The translations under genes were made by a program, and so were the position numbers. From Bauldia litoralis (GTDB lineage Bacteria; Pseudomonadota; Alphaproteobacteria; Rhizobiales; Kaistiaceae): a DNA stretch of 33,285 bases. The notes under the pieces were generated by a model that ran no database searches, was not told the DNA's origin, and saw only the letters and a program-made list of their open reading frames with translations. Location: NCBI GenBank assembly GCA_945882315.1, contig CAMCWB010000042.1, positions 1 through 33,285 of the forward strand, read 5' to 3'. How positions within the stretch are numbered: the first letter of the stretch is position 1; every line of letters starts with the position of its first letter. This document shows, piece after piece, positions 25,074-33,240 of the stretch.

Positions 25074-26648
25074 CTACCAGCGGGCCAGGCGCCGCAAGCC
25101 GAGGAGCCGGGCGAAGCTCTGCCGGCCGCTCGCGAAGAAACCGGGCTGGGCATGCCGTGGGCCGGCCGGACGGTAGCGCTGCCGCGTTGCTGCCACGGCT
25201 TCCCGAAAGAGCGCGCGATGGTTTTGCGGATGCGGTGAAACGGCAAGCTTTGCCGCCGCGAAACTGCCGCGCGGAATGTCTGATTCCTCGATGATGCGCC
25301 GGGCGATCGGGCGATCATAGGGTGCGTGCAGCGTATAGGGCGCCATCTCGGGCGAGCGCGTGATCCGCTTCACGCGCCGTGGAAAACGGGCTCCGATGCT
25401 CGGCACCGGAACGAATGCGAAGCCGGCGCGCAGCCGGAATTCGGTGAGGCTCTTGCCGTAGACGACCCGCACCGGCAGACCCGGCGGCAGCGACGAATTG
25501 CGCCGCCATATCGAATCGCCCATCGCGCCGCTCAGGAACGTTCGTCCTATCAGGGCCTGCTCCAGCGCCAGAAACGCCACGTCGTCACCGACACCCGGCG
25601 TCGCCACGAATTCGTAGAGCAACCGCTTTAATGGGCCATCGAAGATGACCTCGAGCGAGGGGACGATCTTTCCCAGTATGTGCTCAGCCCTGACGATCGT
25701 CATGCCAAGCCGCTCGGCGAGCGCCGCGCCGCTGTCATCGCGTCCCTTCACCGTCACGTCGATCGTTGCGGCGTCCCGGAAGCCGGCCTCCGCCGCGAGC
25801 ACGGCAACGCAGGCCGAGTCATAGCCGCCCGAGACGGGCGTGATCGGTGGCAGCGGCCGTTGGCGTCGCCGGTCCGTGGCATTCGCGCCGATAGCCGAGA
25901 TCTTGTCCATCAGGAAGCGCCGGCAGGATGCAAAGTCTTTGAACGGCGCTTCCGGCAGGCTCTCGATCGGACGGATGCGGCCATCCGCATCGGCAGTGAA
26001 ATTGTAGAACATCATTCTCGTGAGGCTGAAGCGCCCGTCCGTCATCACCAGCGGATCGTATTTGTCGATCCCCGCTGCCGTCGCTGCGTTGGTCTTGTCG
26101 AACAGCGCCGTCTCGATTCCGGCGAAGAACGGTCCGTCCGGATCGATCCCCGCCCGCTCCAGCGCGAAATTCATCGAGTTGGAAACGAAGCTCGTCCGTT
26201 CTCCGGCATCGTGGAGCACGAAAAGATACTCCCAGCCATGTTTCGGCGGAACGAACACGAGTTGCCCCCGCCACGTTACTCCGGAGCCATAGACATACTG
26301 GGACTCCTGGAAGGCGCCCTTGCCGAAATCTCCGTCCCAGACTCCTTCGAAGAGCCTGTGCCGGCCGAATTCCACCCCGGGACCCACCGAAATCGCGCAG
26401 CGGTTACCGGCAGATATCCGGCAGAGCCACGCCAGGGAGGGAAGATCTGGCTCGATCGAGACCTCGACCTTCGGCCGTGCCGGGTCCGGGTTTGCTCCAA
26501 GGCGATCACTTTGGCGGTCGAGGAGCATCTGCACGGCGCGCCGATGGTCGCCGAGGGAATGCGAGTCATAGAGCCTGTCGACATCCGACACCGGCCCCTC
26601 ATCCGGAGTCGCCGAGGCTGGGTTGGGCTCGTTCAGCTGCGTTTGCAT
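25074..26648 (-). CDS. PP-loop asparagine-synthase-like protein
   Basis: A 524-residue protein with the ATP-pyrophosphatase P-loop as VSGGYDSA at 272-279, in which the SGGxDS motif is exact. The C-terminal half (GDSIWRRNSS.., PVRVVYGKSLTEFRLRAG) follows the asparagine-synthase-like domain order. The N-terminus lacks the catalytic Cys2 that defines a glutamine amidotransferase, so ammonia from glutamine is unlikely to be the nucleophile source. Such proteins, found in glycan and natural-product gene clusters, activate carboxylates as adenylates and make amides, or serve as modified relatives. Start ATG 26648 begins MQTQLNEPNP; upstream reading is not similar. It lies between Stealth and glycosyltransferase genes (gaps 32 and 7). 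A role in amidating a glycan carboxyl is my inference. Confidence 0.72.
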   Translation of the reverse strand: MQTQLNEPNPASATPDEGPVSDVDRLYDSHSLGDHRRAVQMLLDRQSDRLGANPDPARPKVEVSIEPDLPSLAWLCRISAGNRCAISVGPGVEFGRHRLFEGVWDGDFGKGAFQESQYVYGSGVTWRGQLVFVPPKHGWEYLFVLHDAGERTSFVSNSMNFALERAGIDPDGPFFAGIETALFDKTNAATAAGIDKYDPLVMTDGRFSLTRMMFYNFTADADGRIRPIESLPEAPFKDFASCRRFLMDKISAIGANATDRRRQRPLPPITPVSGGYDSACVAVLAAEAGFRDAATIDVTVKGRDDSGAALAERLGMTIVRAEHILGKIVPSLEVIFDGPLKRLLYEFVATPGVGDDVAFLALEQALIGRTFLSGAMGDSIWRRNSSLPPGLPVRVVYGKSLTEFRLRAGFAFVPVPSIGARFPRRVKRITRSPEMAPYTLHAPYDRPIARRIIEESDIPRGSFAAAKLAVSPHPQNHRALFREAVAATRQRYRPAGPRHAQPGFFASGRQSFARLLGLRRLARW

Positions 26649-26680
26649 GCCGCCATATTCCGCATGAAACGATGATCCCG

Positions 26681-27751
26681 CTAAGGCCGGCGGCTCTCGA
26701 AACAGGAGGGCTCCGGCAGATAGGTGCTCAGAAAGGCGTGAAGGTGGTCCCCGTAGCCCGGCAACTCGCTCTCGGTCGGGATATCGTTGAGGCACACGAC
26801 GCTGCGCGTCGAATTGAGATCGTGGGACCGCAGTATCTGCTCATAGAGCTTGCGGGCGGAGGGATCCCTGATCTTGACGTACCAGAGGCTGCTGCGGGTG
26901 AATAAGCCCCGGCCCGTGATGTATGCCGCGACCGGATGCAGATAGCTGCAGCACAGGAGATCGTCCATGGCGCGGAATCTGTTCTGCCGGAACGAATGAT
27001 ACTCCGCGGCGAAGATCGCCTCGCATTCCTCGGCGACGGTTTTTCGCTGGGGATGAAACATATGCGAGAAGCGCCGATCGAGCGGCCGCCCCCACTGCCG
27101 CGCCACCAGCGTTCGCGCATTCTTTGCCCCCCAGTTTGTCGCCGTCTCGTTGGGTTCTGGCGACGTATCCGAGATCGCCAGGTTTCCGACGAAGCCGTAG
27201 GCCAGTCCGTTACCGGTGAACGCGTCGCCGGGCTCGATCGGACGCAGCAGGAGAACGTCGTCGTTGAAGTAGATGTAGTGTTCCGAAAGCCCTGCGATGC
27301 GATGCAGCGCCGAGCCGATGACGTGCGAATTGAAAGTAGGCAAATATTGCTCGTCGAGGATGTCCGTATGGTCGACCAGCGAAAGGCGTTCGTTCGGCAC
27401 GAGCCAGGAAGGAGTCTGGCCGCACGTCACGACATAGATGTGGTTCACCCAGGGCACGAAGCTTAGCAGCGACCGCAGGGAATAGCGGAGCTCGTCATGG
27501 TTCTGAAAGCGCGCCTTCGACATTGTGTTCTTGTCGATGCCGCCGGCCGGCAGGTGACTCGATAGTCGGTCCTGAAATCTGGGATCGTCGGCATCGACCC
27601 AAGTATAGACGACGTCGATCGGAAAATTGGGGGGCAACAGCGTGTCGGTGATGAAGCGGCCCGTCTCGACGGGGGCCTTGGGCTTCGCATTCGACCCGGA
27701 CTCTCCGCCGTGCCGCGGCGGCTTCAGTCCGAAGAACGTCTTCAAACCCAT
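26681..27751 (-). CDS. Stealth-family sugar-phosphate (capsule) phosphotransferase
   Basis: A 356-residue Stealth protein. Conserved region 1 reads IDVVYTWVDADDP (45-57), CR2 starts RFQNHDELRYSLRSLLSF and continues to VVTCGQTPSWL (81-117), and CR3 contains NSHVIGSALHRIAGLSEHYI and YFNDDVLL (141-168). A CR4-like region follows. Members transfer sugar-1-phosphate in capsule or other phosphoglycan assembly, as with the human GNPTAB catalytic domain and meningococcal capsule polymerases. ATG 27751 begins MGLKTFFGLK. The gene heads the operon with the asparagine-synthase-like, glycosyltransferase and small ORFs. The 165 bases before it hold no other gene and probably its promoter, though no clear -35/-10 was identified. 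Confidence 0.9.
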   Translation of the reverse strand: MGLKTFFGLKPPRHGGESGSNAKPKAPVETGRFITDTLLPPNFPIDVVYTWVDADDPRFQDRLSSHLPAGGIDKNTMSKARFQNHDELRYSLRSLLSFVPWVNHIYVVTCGQTPSWLVPNERLSLVDHTDILDEQYLPTFNSHVIGSALHRIAGLSEHYIYFNDDVLLLRPIEPGDAFTGNGLAYGFVGNLAISDTSPEPNETATNWGAKNARTLVARQWGRPLDRRFSHMFHPQRKTVAEECEAIFAAEYHSFRQNRFRAMDDLLCCSYLHPVAAYITGRGLFTRSSLWYVKIRDPSARKLYEQILRSHDLNSTRSVVCLNDIPTESELPGYGDHLHAFLSTYLPEPSCFESRRP

Positions 27752-27915
27752 CTATGGCTCTCCCCCGGCATCGTGTCTTTGCAAGACATCTTTCGACGCC
27801 AGCGGTGCGACCTGTCGTCGGTGCCGGCTTGGACCGAAGCGCGACTAGATGCACCAGCCTACTTTTTAGTGGTTCTACGCAGAACGGCAAATGTCCGGCT
27901 CGGAACGCCGTCTGC

Positions 27916-28605
27916 CTAGGGCAGATAGCCGATCAGCTCGTCCGTGCTCATGACGCTGGCATAGATCATGTTCATGATCTCGATCTCGCGGTCGTGCAGC
28001 TCCTGCGTACCGGCGGCGCAGGCGTCCTCGACGACGATCACGTCGAAGCTCTCGTCGGCGAGGCTGCGCACGGTCGACGACACGCATTGATCGGTGAAGA
28101 TGCCGGCGCAGACGACATGCGTGATGCCGAGATTGGTGAGCACGAGGCGGAGATTGGTACCGGTCAGCGCGCTGTCGGTCGTCTTGGTGACGACGATCTC
28201 CTCGCCGAGCGGCTTTAGCGCCGCGACGATCCGCGAGGCATGGTCGTCCTTGGGCAGGAGCAGGTCGTTCCAGCCCGGCTTCCGCTGGCTGAGCGAGCGG
28301 TCGCGGCCATCCGTCCGGAGGCAGGCGATGCGCGCGAAAAGCACATCGAGGTTTCGGGCGCGGAAGCGGTCGAGCAGCTTGGCGATATTGGGGACGACGA
28401 TCCCGTTCATGCGGTCGTGGAACGGCGTCCAGGCGTGGTAGCGCGCCAGTGCCGCACCCGATAGCGTCGCTGCATCCGGACGCTCCAGATAGGTGTTCTG
28501 AACATCGATGACGAGGAGCGCGACCTTGCCCGCAACAAGCACCGGATCGGCCGGTTCAGGGGCGCCGTCATAATAGAAAGACCGGTAGCTCTGCCTCCAG
28601 CTCAT
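27916..28605 (-). CDS. Isochorismatase-family cysteine hydrolase
   Basis: A 229-residue hydrolase of the isochorismatase-like superfamily. The Asp-Lys-Cys catalytic triad is clear: D34 in LLVIDVQNTY, K141 in VVTKTTDSAL and C174 in GIFTDQCVSS. The cis-peptide segment FTDQCVSSTVR is typical. Superfamily members hydrolyse N-carbamoyl compounds, ureidoacrylate, biuret, nicotinamide or isochorismate; the substrate cannot be fixed here. It starts 4 bases after the PotC-like permease gene, so its substrate is probably taken up by that transporter, perhaps an N-carbamoyl amine. It is the last gene of the operon. Confidence 0.88.
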   Translation of the reverse strand: MSWRQSYRSFYYDGAPEPADPVLVAGKVALLVIDVQNTYLERPDAATLSGAALARYHAWTPFHDRMNGIVVPNIAKLLDRFRARNLDVLFARIACLRTDGRDRSLSQRKPGWNDLLLPKDDHASRIVAALKPLGEEIVVTKTTDSALTGTNLRLVLTNLGITHVVCAGIFTDQCVSSTVRSLADESFDVIVVEDACAAGTQELHDREIEIMNMIYASVMSTDELIGYLP

Positions 28606-28609
28606 GCCG

Positions 28610-29413
28610 CTAGCCGGCGCGCCGGCGGCGCAGCACCATCAGCGTTGCGCCGGCAAGAAGCAGGAGCGTCGCGGCGACCAGCGTGCTCATCGTGCCGAGG
28701 GCAGGGACCATCGGCGTGTAGCCGGCAACCATCTTGGAGTAGAGCCATTTCGGCACCGTCGAGTCGGCGCCGGCCGTATAGAGCGACAGCGGGAAGTTCC
28801 CCCAGGACAGAAGGAAGGCGAAGAGCGCGCCCGACCAGATGCCGGGCCACAGGATCGGCAGGGTGATCTCGCGGAGGATGAAGCCACGGCCGGCGCCGAG
28901 ATCGGCAGCGGCTTCCTCCAGCACCGGATCGAAGCTGTAGACCTGGATCGCGATCACCAGCGTCACCACCGGCACGATCCAGACCAGATGCGCCACCGCC
29001 GCCGTCTGCCAGCTCGGCGTGATGCCGAGCGCGTTGAACCAGAGGAGGAGGGCGAGACCCAGCACCGGCTGCGGGAAGAAGATCGGCAGCAGCAGGACCT
29101 TCTGGTAGAGCCGCCGCCCTTTCCAGGGGTAGCGTGCGAAGGCCAGCGCGCCGAAGAAAGCGATCAGCACGGCCACGACGGTGACGATCAGCGCGATCAG
29201 CAGCGAGTTGGTGACGAGCGTGTGGATCTCGAAGGAGGAAACGGTGCGCCACCACCATTCGGTCGAGTAGATACGGACCGGAAAGGCGAAGTAGCGTCCC
29301 TTGGACAGGCCCGCCAGCGCACCGCAGAGGATCGGCAGGTAGATCGCGATGACGACGAAGCCGGTCCACAGGCCGACGAAGAGGCGGACGCGCTTCGAGC
29401 CGATGCCCTCCAT
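28610..29413 (-). CDS. ABC transporter permease, PotC-like
   Basis: A 267-residue inner-membrane permease of the spermidine/putrescine (MalF/PotC) class with six predicted helices. The EAA loop that contacts the ATPase is EEAAADLGAGRGFILREITL. ATG 29413 (MEGIGSKRVRLF) lies two bases from the preceding permease stop; the long upstream reading in this frame is a shadow of that gene. It pairs with the 299-residue permease to form the channel. Substrate is unknown, but its operon mate is a cysteine hydrolase. Confidence 0.93.
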   Translation of the reverse strand: MEGIGSKRVRLFVGLWTGFVVIAIYLPILCGALAGLSKGRYFAFPVRIYSTEWWWRTVSSFEIHTLVTNSLLIALIVTVVAVLIAFFGALAFARYPWKGRRLYQKVLLLPIFFPQPVLGLALLLWFNALGITPSWQTAAVAHLVWIVPVVTLVIAIQVYSFDPVLEEAAADLGAGRGFILREITLPILWPGIWSGALFAFLLSWGNFPLSLYTAGADSTVPKWLYSKMVAGYTPMVPALGTMSTLVAATLLLLAGATLMVLRRRRAG

Positions 29414-29415
29414 CC

Positions 29416-30315
29416 TCAGCGCCTCCCGAGGATGCGGTCGAGGTCGAGCCGCGACATGACGAAGAGCGCCAGCACGCTGACCATGATCATCAGGAGCACG
29501 GCGAGCGCCGAGCCGAGCGGCCAGTTCTGCGCATAGGTGAAGGCGATCTCGATGTCGTGGGTGATGGTGATGATCGACTGGCCGCCGAGAATCTTGGCTT
29601 CCGCGACGGCGCCGACGGCGAGCACGAAGGTCAGGAGCATGCCGATCAGGATGCCGGGCATGGCCAGCGGCAGCTCGATCTCGCGCCAGATCATCATGCG
29701 GCCGGCGCCGAGGTCGGAGGCAGCGTCGACGAGATCGCGCGGCACCATGGCGAGCCCGAGCGTCATCGGGAAGAGCATGAAGGGCAGGTACACATAGACG
29801 AGGCCGAAGGCGATCATGCCCGGCGTGAAGAGGATGTCCGGCCCGCCGGCGCCGCCCAAAAGCTTGATGGAGCCGTCGAGGACGCCGTTCTTGATGAAGA
29901 ACAGCACCCAGCCATAGAGCCGGACATTCTCGGAGACGAAGAGCGGGAAGACGAAGAGGACGCTGACCAGGCCCGCCCATCGGCCGAAGAGCCGCGTCAG
30001 CCCGTAGGCGATCGGATAGGCGACGATCGCCAGCAAGACGACCGTCAGGATCGCGAAGGCGACCGACCAGGCGAAGGAGACCCAGACGCTGTTGGCCGGA
30101 TCGAAGATCGTCGCGAAATTTTCAAGCGTAAAGGAGCGGAAGACATCGAAGCTCTTCGGCGTCGCGAAAGCATAGGCCGCGACGGTGACCAGCGGCGCCA
30201 GGAAACCGCCGATCAGGAAGAGGATCGCGGGAATGGCGCAGCGCAATCCGGTGGACAGGCGCCGGCTGATAGACTTGCGCTCTGCGGGCAGGCCGGTTGC
30301 CGCGATGTCGGCCAT
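29416..30315 (-). CDS. ABC transporter permease, PotB-like
   Basis: A 299-residue permease, first of the channel pair. A cytoplasmic N-terminus precedes the first helix (AIPAILFLIGGFLAPLVTVA). The EAA loop is DAASDLGAGRMMIWREIELP, and five or six helices are predicted. ATG 30315 follows GAGG. The gene is separated from its ATPase gene by 348 bases of repeat DNA, unusual for a PotABC set, so its expression may depend on a promoter inside or after that array. Confidence 0.93.
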   Translation of the reverse strand: MADIAATGLPAERKSISRRLSTGLRCAIPAILFLIGGFLAPLVTVAAYAFATPKSFDVFRSFTLENFATIFDPANSVWVSFAWSVAFAILTVVLLAIVAYPIAYGLTRLFGRWAGLVSVLFVFPLFVSENVRLYGWVLFFIKNGVLDGSIKLLGGAGGPDILFTPGMIAFGLVYVYLPFMLFPMTLGLAMVPRDLVDAASDLGAGRMMIWREIELPLAMPGILIGMLLTFVLAVGAVAEAKILGGQSIITITHDIEIAFTYAQNWPLGSALAVLLMIMVSVLALFVMSRLDLDRILGRR

Positions 30316-30342
30316 CAGGGGCCTCTGCGCCAGCAGGTCGTA

Positions 30343-30633
30343 CCCTCTCCCATGGGGAGAGGGCTTCGAGCCTTAGGAGCGCAGCGAGTTAGGCGAGAAG
30401 GGTGAGGGGTTGGAGCTTCGCGAAAAGGGCCAAACAATCGACGCCTAAATCCCTCACCCCGCCGCGCTAAGGCTCCTTCGTCACCAAGCGCGGCGGCCCT
30501 CTCCCTATGGAGACCTTTGCACAACCTCGCAAGCCGCGGGACAGACCGATTCGAAGAGAGAACGGATCGGAATCAACCCAAGAACATCCGCCTCGCTCTG
30601 TTAGGTTATGCAAAGGTCTCCTATGGGAGAGGG
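30343..30633. repeat. Composite extragenic palindrome array between ATPase and permease genes
   Basis: The stretch between the permease start and the ATPase stop contains no gene. It begins with CCCTCTCCC-ATG-GGGAGAGGG (30343-30363) and a segment GTGAGGGG near 30402-30410 that pairs with CCCTCACCCC at 30451-30460. It ends in a second CCCTCTCCC..GGGAGAGGG unit that is split by the MITE. This pattern is the familiar rhizobial-type extragenic palindrome, which exists in many copies per genome. It may alter transcription or mRNA stability between the two halves of the operon. Confidence 0.75.
30510..30620. mobile_element. 111-bp MITE with 18-bp terminal inverted repeats
   Basis: The ends GAGACCTTTGCACAACCT (30510-30527) and its near reverse complement at 30603-30620 differ at one base. 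Flanks carry a CTATG duplication (30505-30509 and 30621-30625); an alternative reading gives TAT with ends extended to GGAGACC. Removing the element and one copy restores CCCTCTCCC-TAT-GGGAGAGGG, a perfect palindrome like the one at 30343. The element has no coding capacity and so needs a transposase in trans. The ends recall IS5-type elements, from memory only. Confidence 0.8.
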
Positions 30634-30663
30634 TAACGGCGACGCCGCGTCCGGCAATTTCCA

Positions 30664-31782
30664 TCACGGCGTCACCACGATCGCGTCGCCGGCGTCCCAG
30701 CCGATGGTGACGGTTGCGGCCGGCGCCGCCTTCCAGGCATGGCCGCGCGACATTTCGATGAGGAACGTCTTCTCGCCGACGCGGACCTGGTACTGGATGC
30801 GGGAGCCCAGCGAATATTCGTTGTAGATCGTGCCTTCCAGCGTGTTATCGGCGCCGCCCGGCTTATCGACGAAGCGCATGAATTCCGGCCGGATGACGAG
30901 GGCAAGCTCGGGCGATCCGGCAAGCGCCGCCGGCACGATGACGCGAAGCCGCTTGCCGGTGTCGTCGGCCACCCATTCGCCGCCGTCATTCCTGCGCGCG
31001 CTGACGACATTCACCTCGCCGACGAATTCCGAGACGAAGCGGTCGGCCGGCCGCGCGTAGATGTCCTCCGGCGTGCCGAGCTGGACGAGCTTGCCGGCGC
31101 GCAGCACGCCGATCCGGTCGGACATCACCATCGCTTCTTCCAGCGAATGGGTGATGTAGATGAAGGTCTTGCCGCTCTCGCGATGGAGGTCCTTCAGCTC
31201 TTTCTCCATCGCCTTCTTGAGCTTGTAGTCGAGCGCCGACAGCGGCTCGTCGAAGAGGAGGATGGCCGGGTCATAGGCGAAGGCGCGGGCCAGCGCGACG
31301 CGCTGCTTCTCGCCGCCGGAACATTTCATGACATTCTTGCCGTAATAGGATTCCGGAAGGCGCACCATGCGCAGGAGCTCGAGCGCGCGCTGCTTGCGCT
31401 CCGCCGGCGGAATCTTCTTCACCTTCAGCGGAAACTCGATGTTCTCGCCGACGCTCTTGTGCGGGAACAGCGCCAGCGACTGGAAGACCAGGCAGGTCGG
31501 CCGCCGGTTGGCGGGCAGGTTGTTGATGCGCTCGCCGCGGAAGGTGATGTTGCCTTCGCTCGGCGCCTCCATGCCGGCGAGCATGCGCAGAAGCGTCGTC
31601 TTTCCCGAGCCGGACGGGCCGACGATGGTCAGGAACTCGCCTTCGAAGATGTCGAGATCGATGCGCTCGATCGCCGCGAAGTCGGCGAATGTCTTGCGGA
31701 CGCCGACGAGCTGCAGGACGGGCAGGGGTAGCTTCGGGTCGGCGTCCGGCGGAATTTCGGTCTCGACCACGGCAAGTTTCAT
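30664..31782 (-). CDS. ABC transporter ATPase, PotA-like
   Basis: A 372-residue ATPase. Walker A is GPSGSGKTT (K61), Q-loop Q101 in VFQSLALFPH, the signature is CSGGEKQR (154-161; Cys where Leu is usual), Walker B LLFDEP (175-180) and the switch His in ITHSLEEAM. The C-terminal third is the TOBE-type regulatory domain typical of PotA/MalK-like ATPases. ATG 31782 gives MKLAVVETEI. It lies 59 bases after the binding-protein gene and is separated from the permeases by the repeat array, but gene order still indicates one transport system. Confidence 0.94.
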   Translation of the reverse strand: MKLAVVETEIPPDADPKLPLPVLQLVGVRKTFADFAAIERIDLDIFEGEFLTIVGPSGSGKTTLLRMLAGMEAPSEGNITFRGERINNLPANRRPTCLVFQSLALFPHKSVGENIEFPLKVKKIPPAERKQRALELLRMVRLPESYYGKNVMKCSGGEKQRVALARAFAYDPAILLFDEPLSALDYKLKKAMEKELKDLHRESGKTFIYITHSLEEAMVMSDRIGVLRAGKLVQLGTPEDIYARPADRFVSEFVGEVNVVSARRNDGGEWVADDTGKRLRVIVPAALAGSPELALVIRPEFMRFVDKPGGADNTLEGTIYNEYSLGSRIQYQVRVGEKTFLIEMSRGHAWKAAPAATVTIGWDAGDAIVVTP

Positions 31783-31807
31783 CGATCAGTTCCCGGGTAT
31801 GAAAGAA

Positions 31808-31833
31808 CCGGCCGGCGCCGAAGCGCCGGCCGG
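31808..31833 (-). terminator. UUCG-capped stem-loop after the binding-protein gene
   Basis: On the minus strand, a perfect 11-bp stem CCGGCCGGCGC / GCGCCGGCCGG is closed by TTCG, giving the very stable C(UUCG)G tetraloop. It is followed by TTCTTTCAT, a weak T-rich tract. It begins 8 bases after the binding-protein stop, so it probably protects that mRNA or causes partial termination, raising binding protein over transporter. Confidence 0.6.
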
Positions 31834-31841
31834 GAGTCGGC

Positions 31842-32978
31842 TCAGGCCCGTTTCGCCGCCGTCATCAATTCTAGCGCCTTGTCGTAATCCGGCACGATGT
31901 CGTATTCGGCCGAGCGCGCCATTTCCTCGGCGAGGCTGTCCCACTGGATCGCGTCCAGTTCTTCGGGCGTGAAGAGCTCGAAGCATTTGGGATTGCCCAT
32001 CTGCGCCACCGGGTTGAAGGTGCCCTCGGCGAAGGCGACCGTATGCGCCACTTCCGGGTCCTGGACATATTTCAGGAAGTCGGTCGCGAGCGGCGACAGT
32101 TCGGGATTGTTGACCGTCGACGTGACCTCGATCCAGGCGATGCCGCCCTTGCCATCGATCGGCCCCTTGAGCGGTGTGATGGCGCGCATGTTGGGATAGC
32201 CGTCGGCGCGCGCCGGCGAGACCGAATAGGTGCCGCCGGTGAGATGCAGGTCGATCTCGCCCGAGACCAGCGCCTGGTTCATCGTGGCGATATCGCCGGC
32301 CAGCTTGGCGCCCTTGAAGACCTTCAAGGCGGTGTCCTCGAACTTCTTCAACTCCTCTGCGCTGTGCTCGACGAAGGGGTTGATCCCGGCGACCATGAAG
32401 ATGTTGAAGACGTTCCAGTCGTCGGATTCGAGGATGCCGTATTTGCCGGCGAGCGCCGGGTCGTTGAAGAGTTCCCAGCCCTGCTCTTCTGCCGTCGCAC
32501 GGCTGACCTTGTCGGTGTTGACGACGAAGCTGTAGGGCCCGAAGCGCTGGGCCATGCCGAGTAGGTCCTTGCCGTCGTCGCTCATCGCCCACTTATAGGG
32601 CGCCTTGAACTCCGGCATCATCGACGCGAAGAACGGCTCGAACTCCTCCTTCGGCAGCGGCTTGATCAACCCTTCCGGCGCCATGATCTTGCGCGCCCAG
32701 GGATTGTTGACGTTGATCAGGTCCCAGACATTGGTCTCGCCGGCGCGCAGCCGGTTGATCATGGTCGGGTCGTTGGTCAGGCTTTCGGCTTTGACGGTGG
32801 CGCTCATGTCCGAGCGGAACGGGTCGAGCACCTGGGCCGAATTGTAGCCCTCCCAGCAGAGAATATTGAGCTCGGTCTCGCGGGCCGCGAAGGCCGGGCG
32901 GGAGCCGAATGGCGTGCCGAGCGCCACCGCGCCGGCGCCGATCAGTTGCATAACCTCGCGTCTGGAAATCCCTGTCAT
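31842..32978 (-). CDS. ABC transporter substrate-binding protein, PotD-like, Tat signal
   Basis: A 378-residue periplasmic binding protein of the PotD (family 1-like, polyamine-type) group. The N-terminus has a twin-arginine motif, ISRREVMQLIG, a hydrophobic core and a likely cut after PAFA. Mature segments such as ELNILCWEGYNSAQVLDPFR and TNVWDLINVNNPWARKIM are typical. ATG 32978 is chosen because AGGA lies just upstream (inside MRT codons); ATG 32990 in frame would add four residues. It heads the transporter operon; the ligand could be a polyamine, or a substrate of the downstream cysteine hydrolase. The 250 bases upstream hold no gene and presumably the promoter. Confidence 0.92.
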   Translation of the reverse strand: MTGISRREVMQLIGAGAVALGTPFGSRPAFAARETELNILCWEGYNSAQVLDPFRSDMSATVKAESLTNDPTMINRLRAGETNVWDLINVNNPWARKIMAPEGLIKPLPKEEFEPFFASMMPEFKAPYKWAMSDDGKDLLGMAQRFGPYSFVVNTDKVSRATAEEQGWELFNDPALAGKYGILESDDWNVFNIFMVAGINPFVEHSAEELKKFEDTALKVFKGAKLAGDIATMNQALVSGEIDLHLTGGTYSVSPARADGYPNMRAITPLKGPIDGKGGIAWIEVTSTVNNPELSPLATDFLKYVQDPEVAHTVAFAEGTFNPVAQMGNPKCFELFTPEELDAIQWDSLAEEMARSAEYDIVPDYDKALELMTAAKRA

Positions 32979-33240
32979 CTTCGTCCTCATTGCCCGCTAT
33001 CGGGTCGACGAGGCCGGCACAAGACGTGACCGGCCGATGGAAACGGGGCTTGCGCGTGCCGGTTTTCCAGCACCCGTGCCGAACATCCTCCCGCGTTCGT
33101 GCAAGCCGAACTGCTGCGCGTTTTTCGGATTTCCTTGCTTAGGACACCTGCAACGATAAGTGAATCGTGATCCTTGGGCGTGCGGCGAATCGACTCGGGC
33201 GGATTCCGGTGCGGCGCGAACGGGTGTAAGTGCCGTCGGC

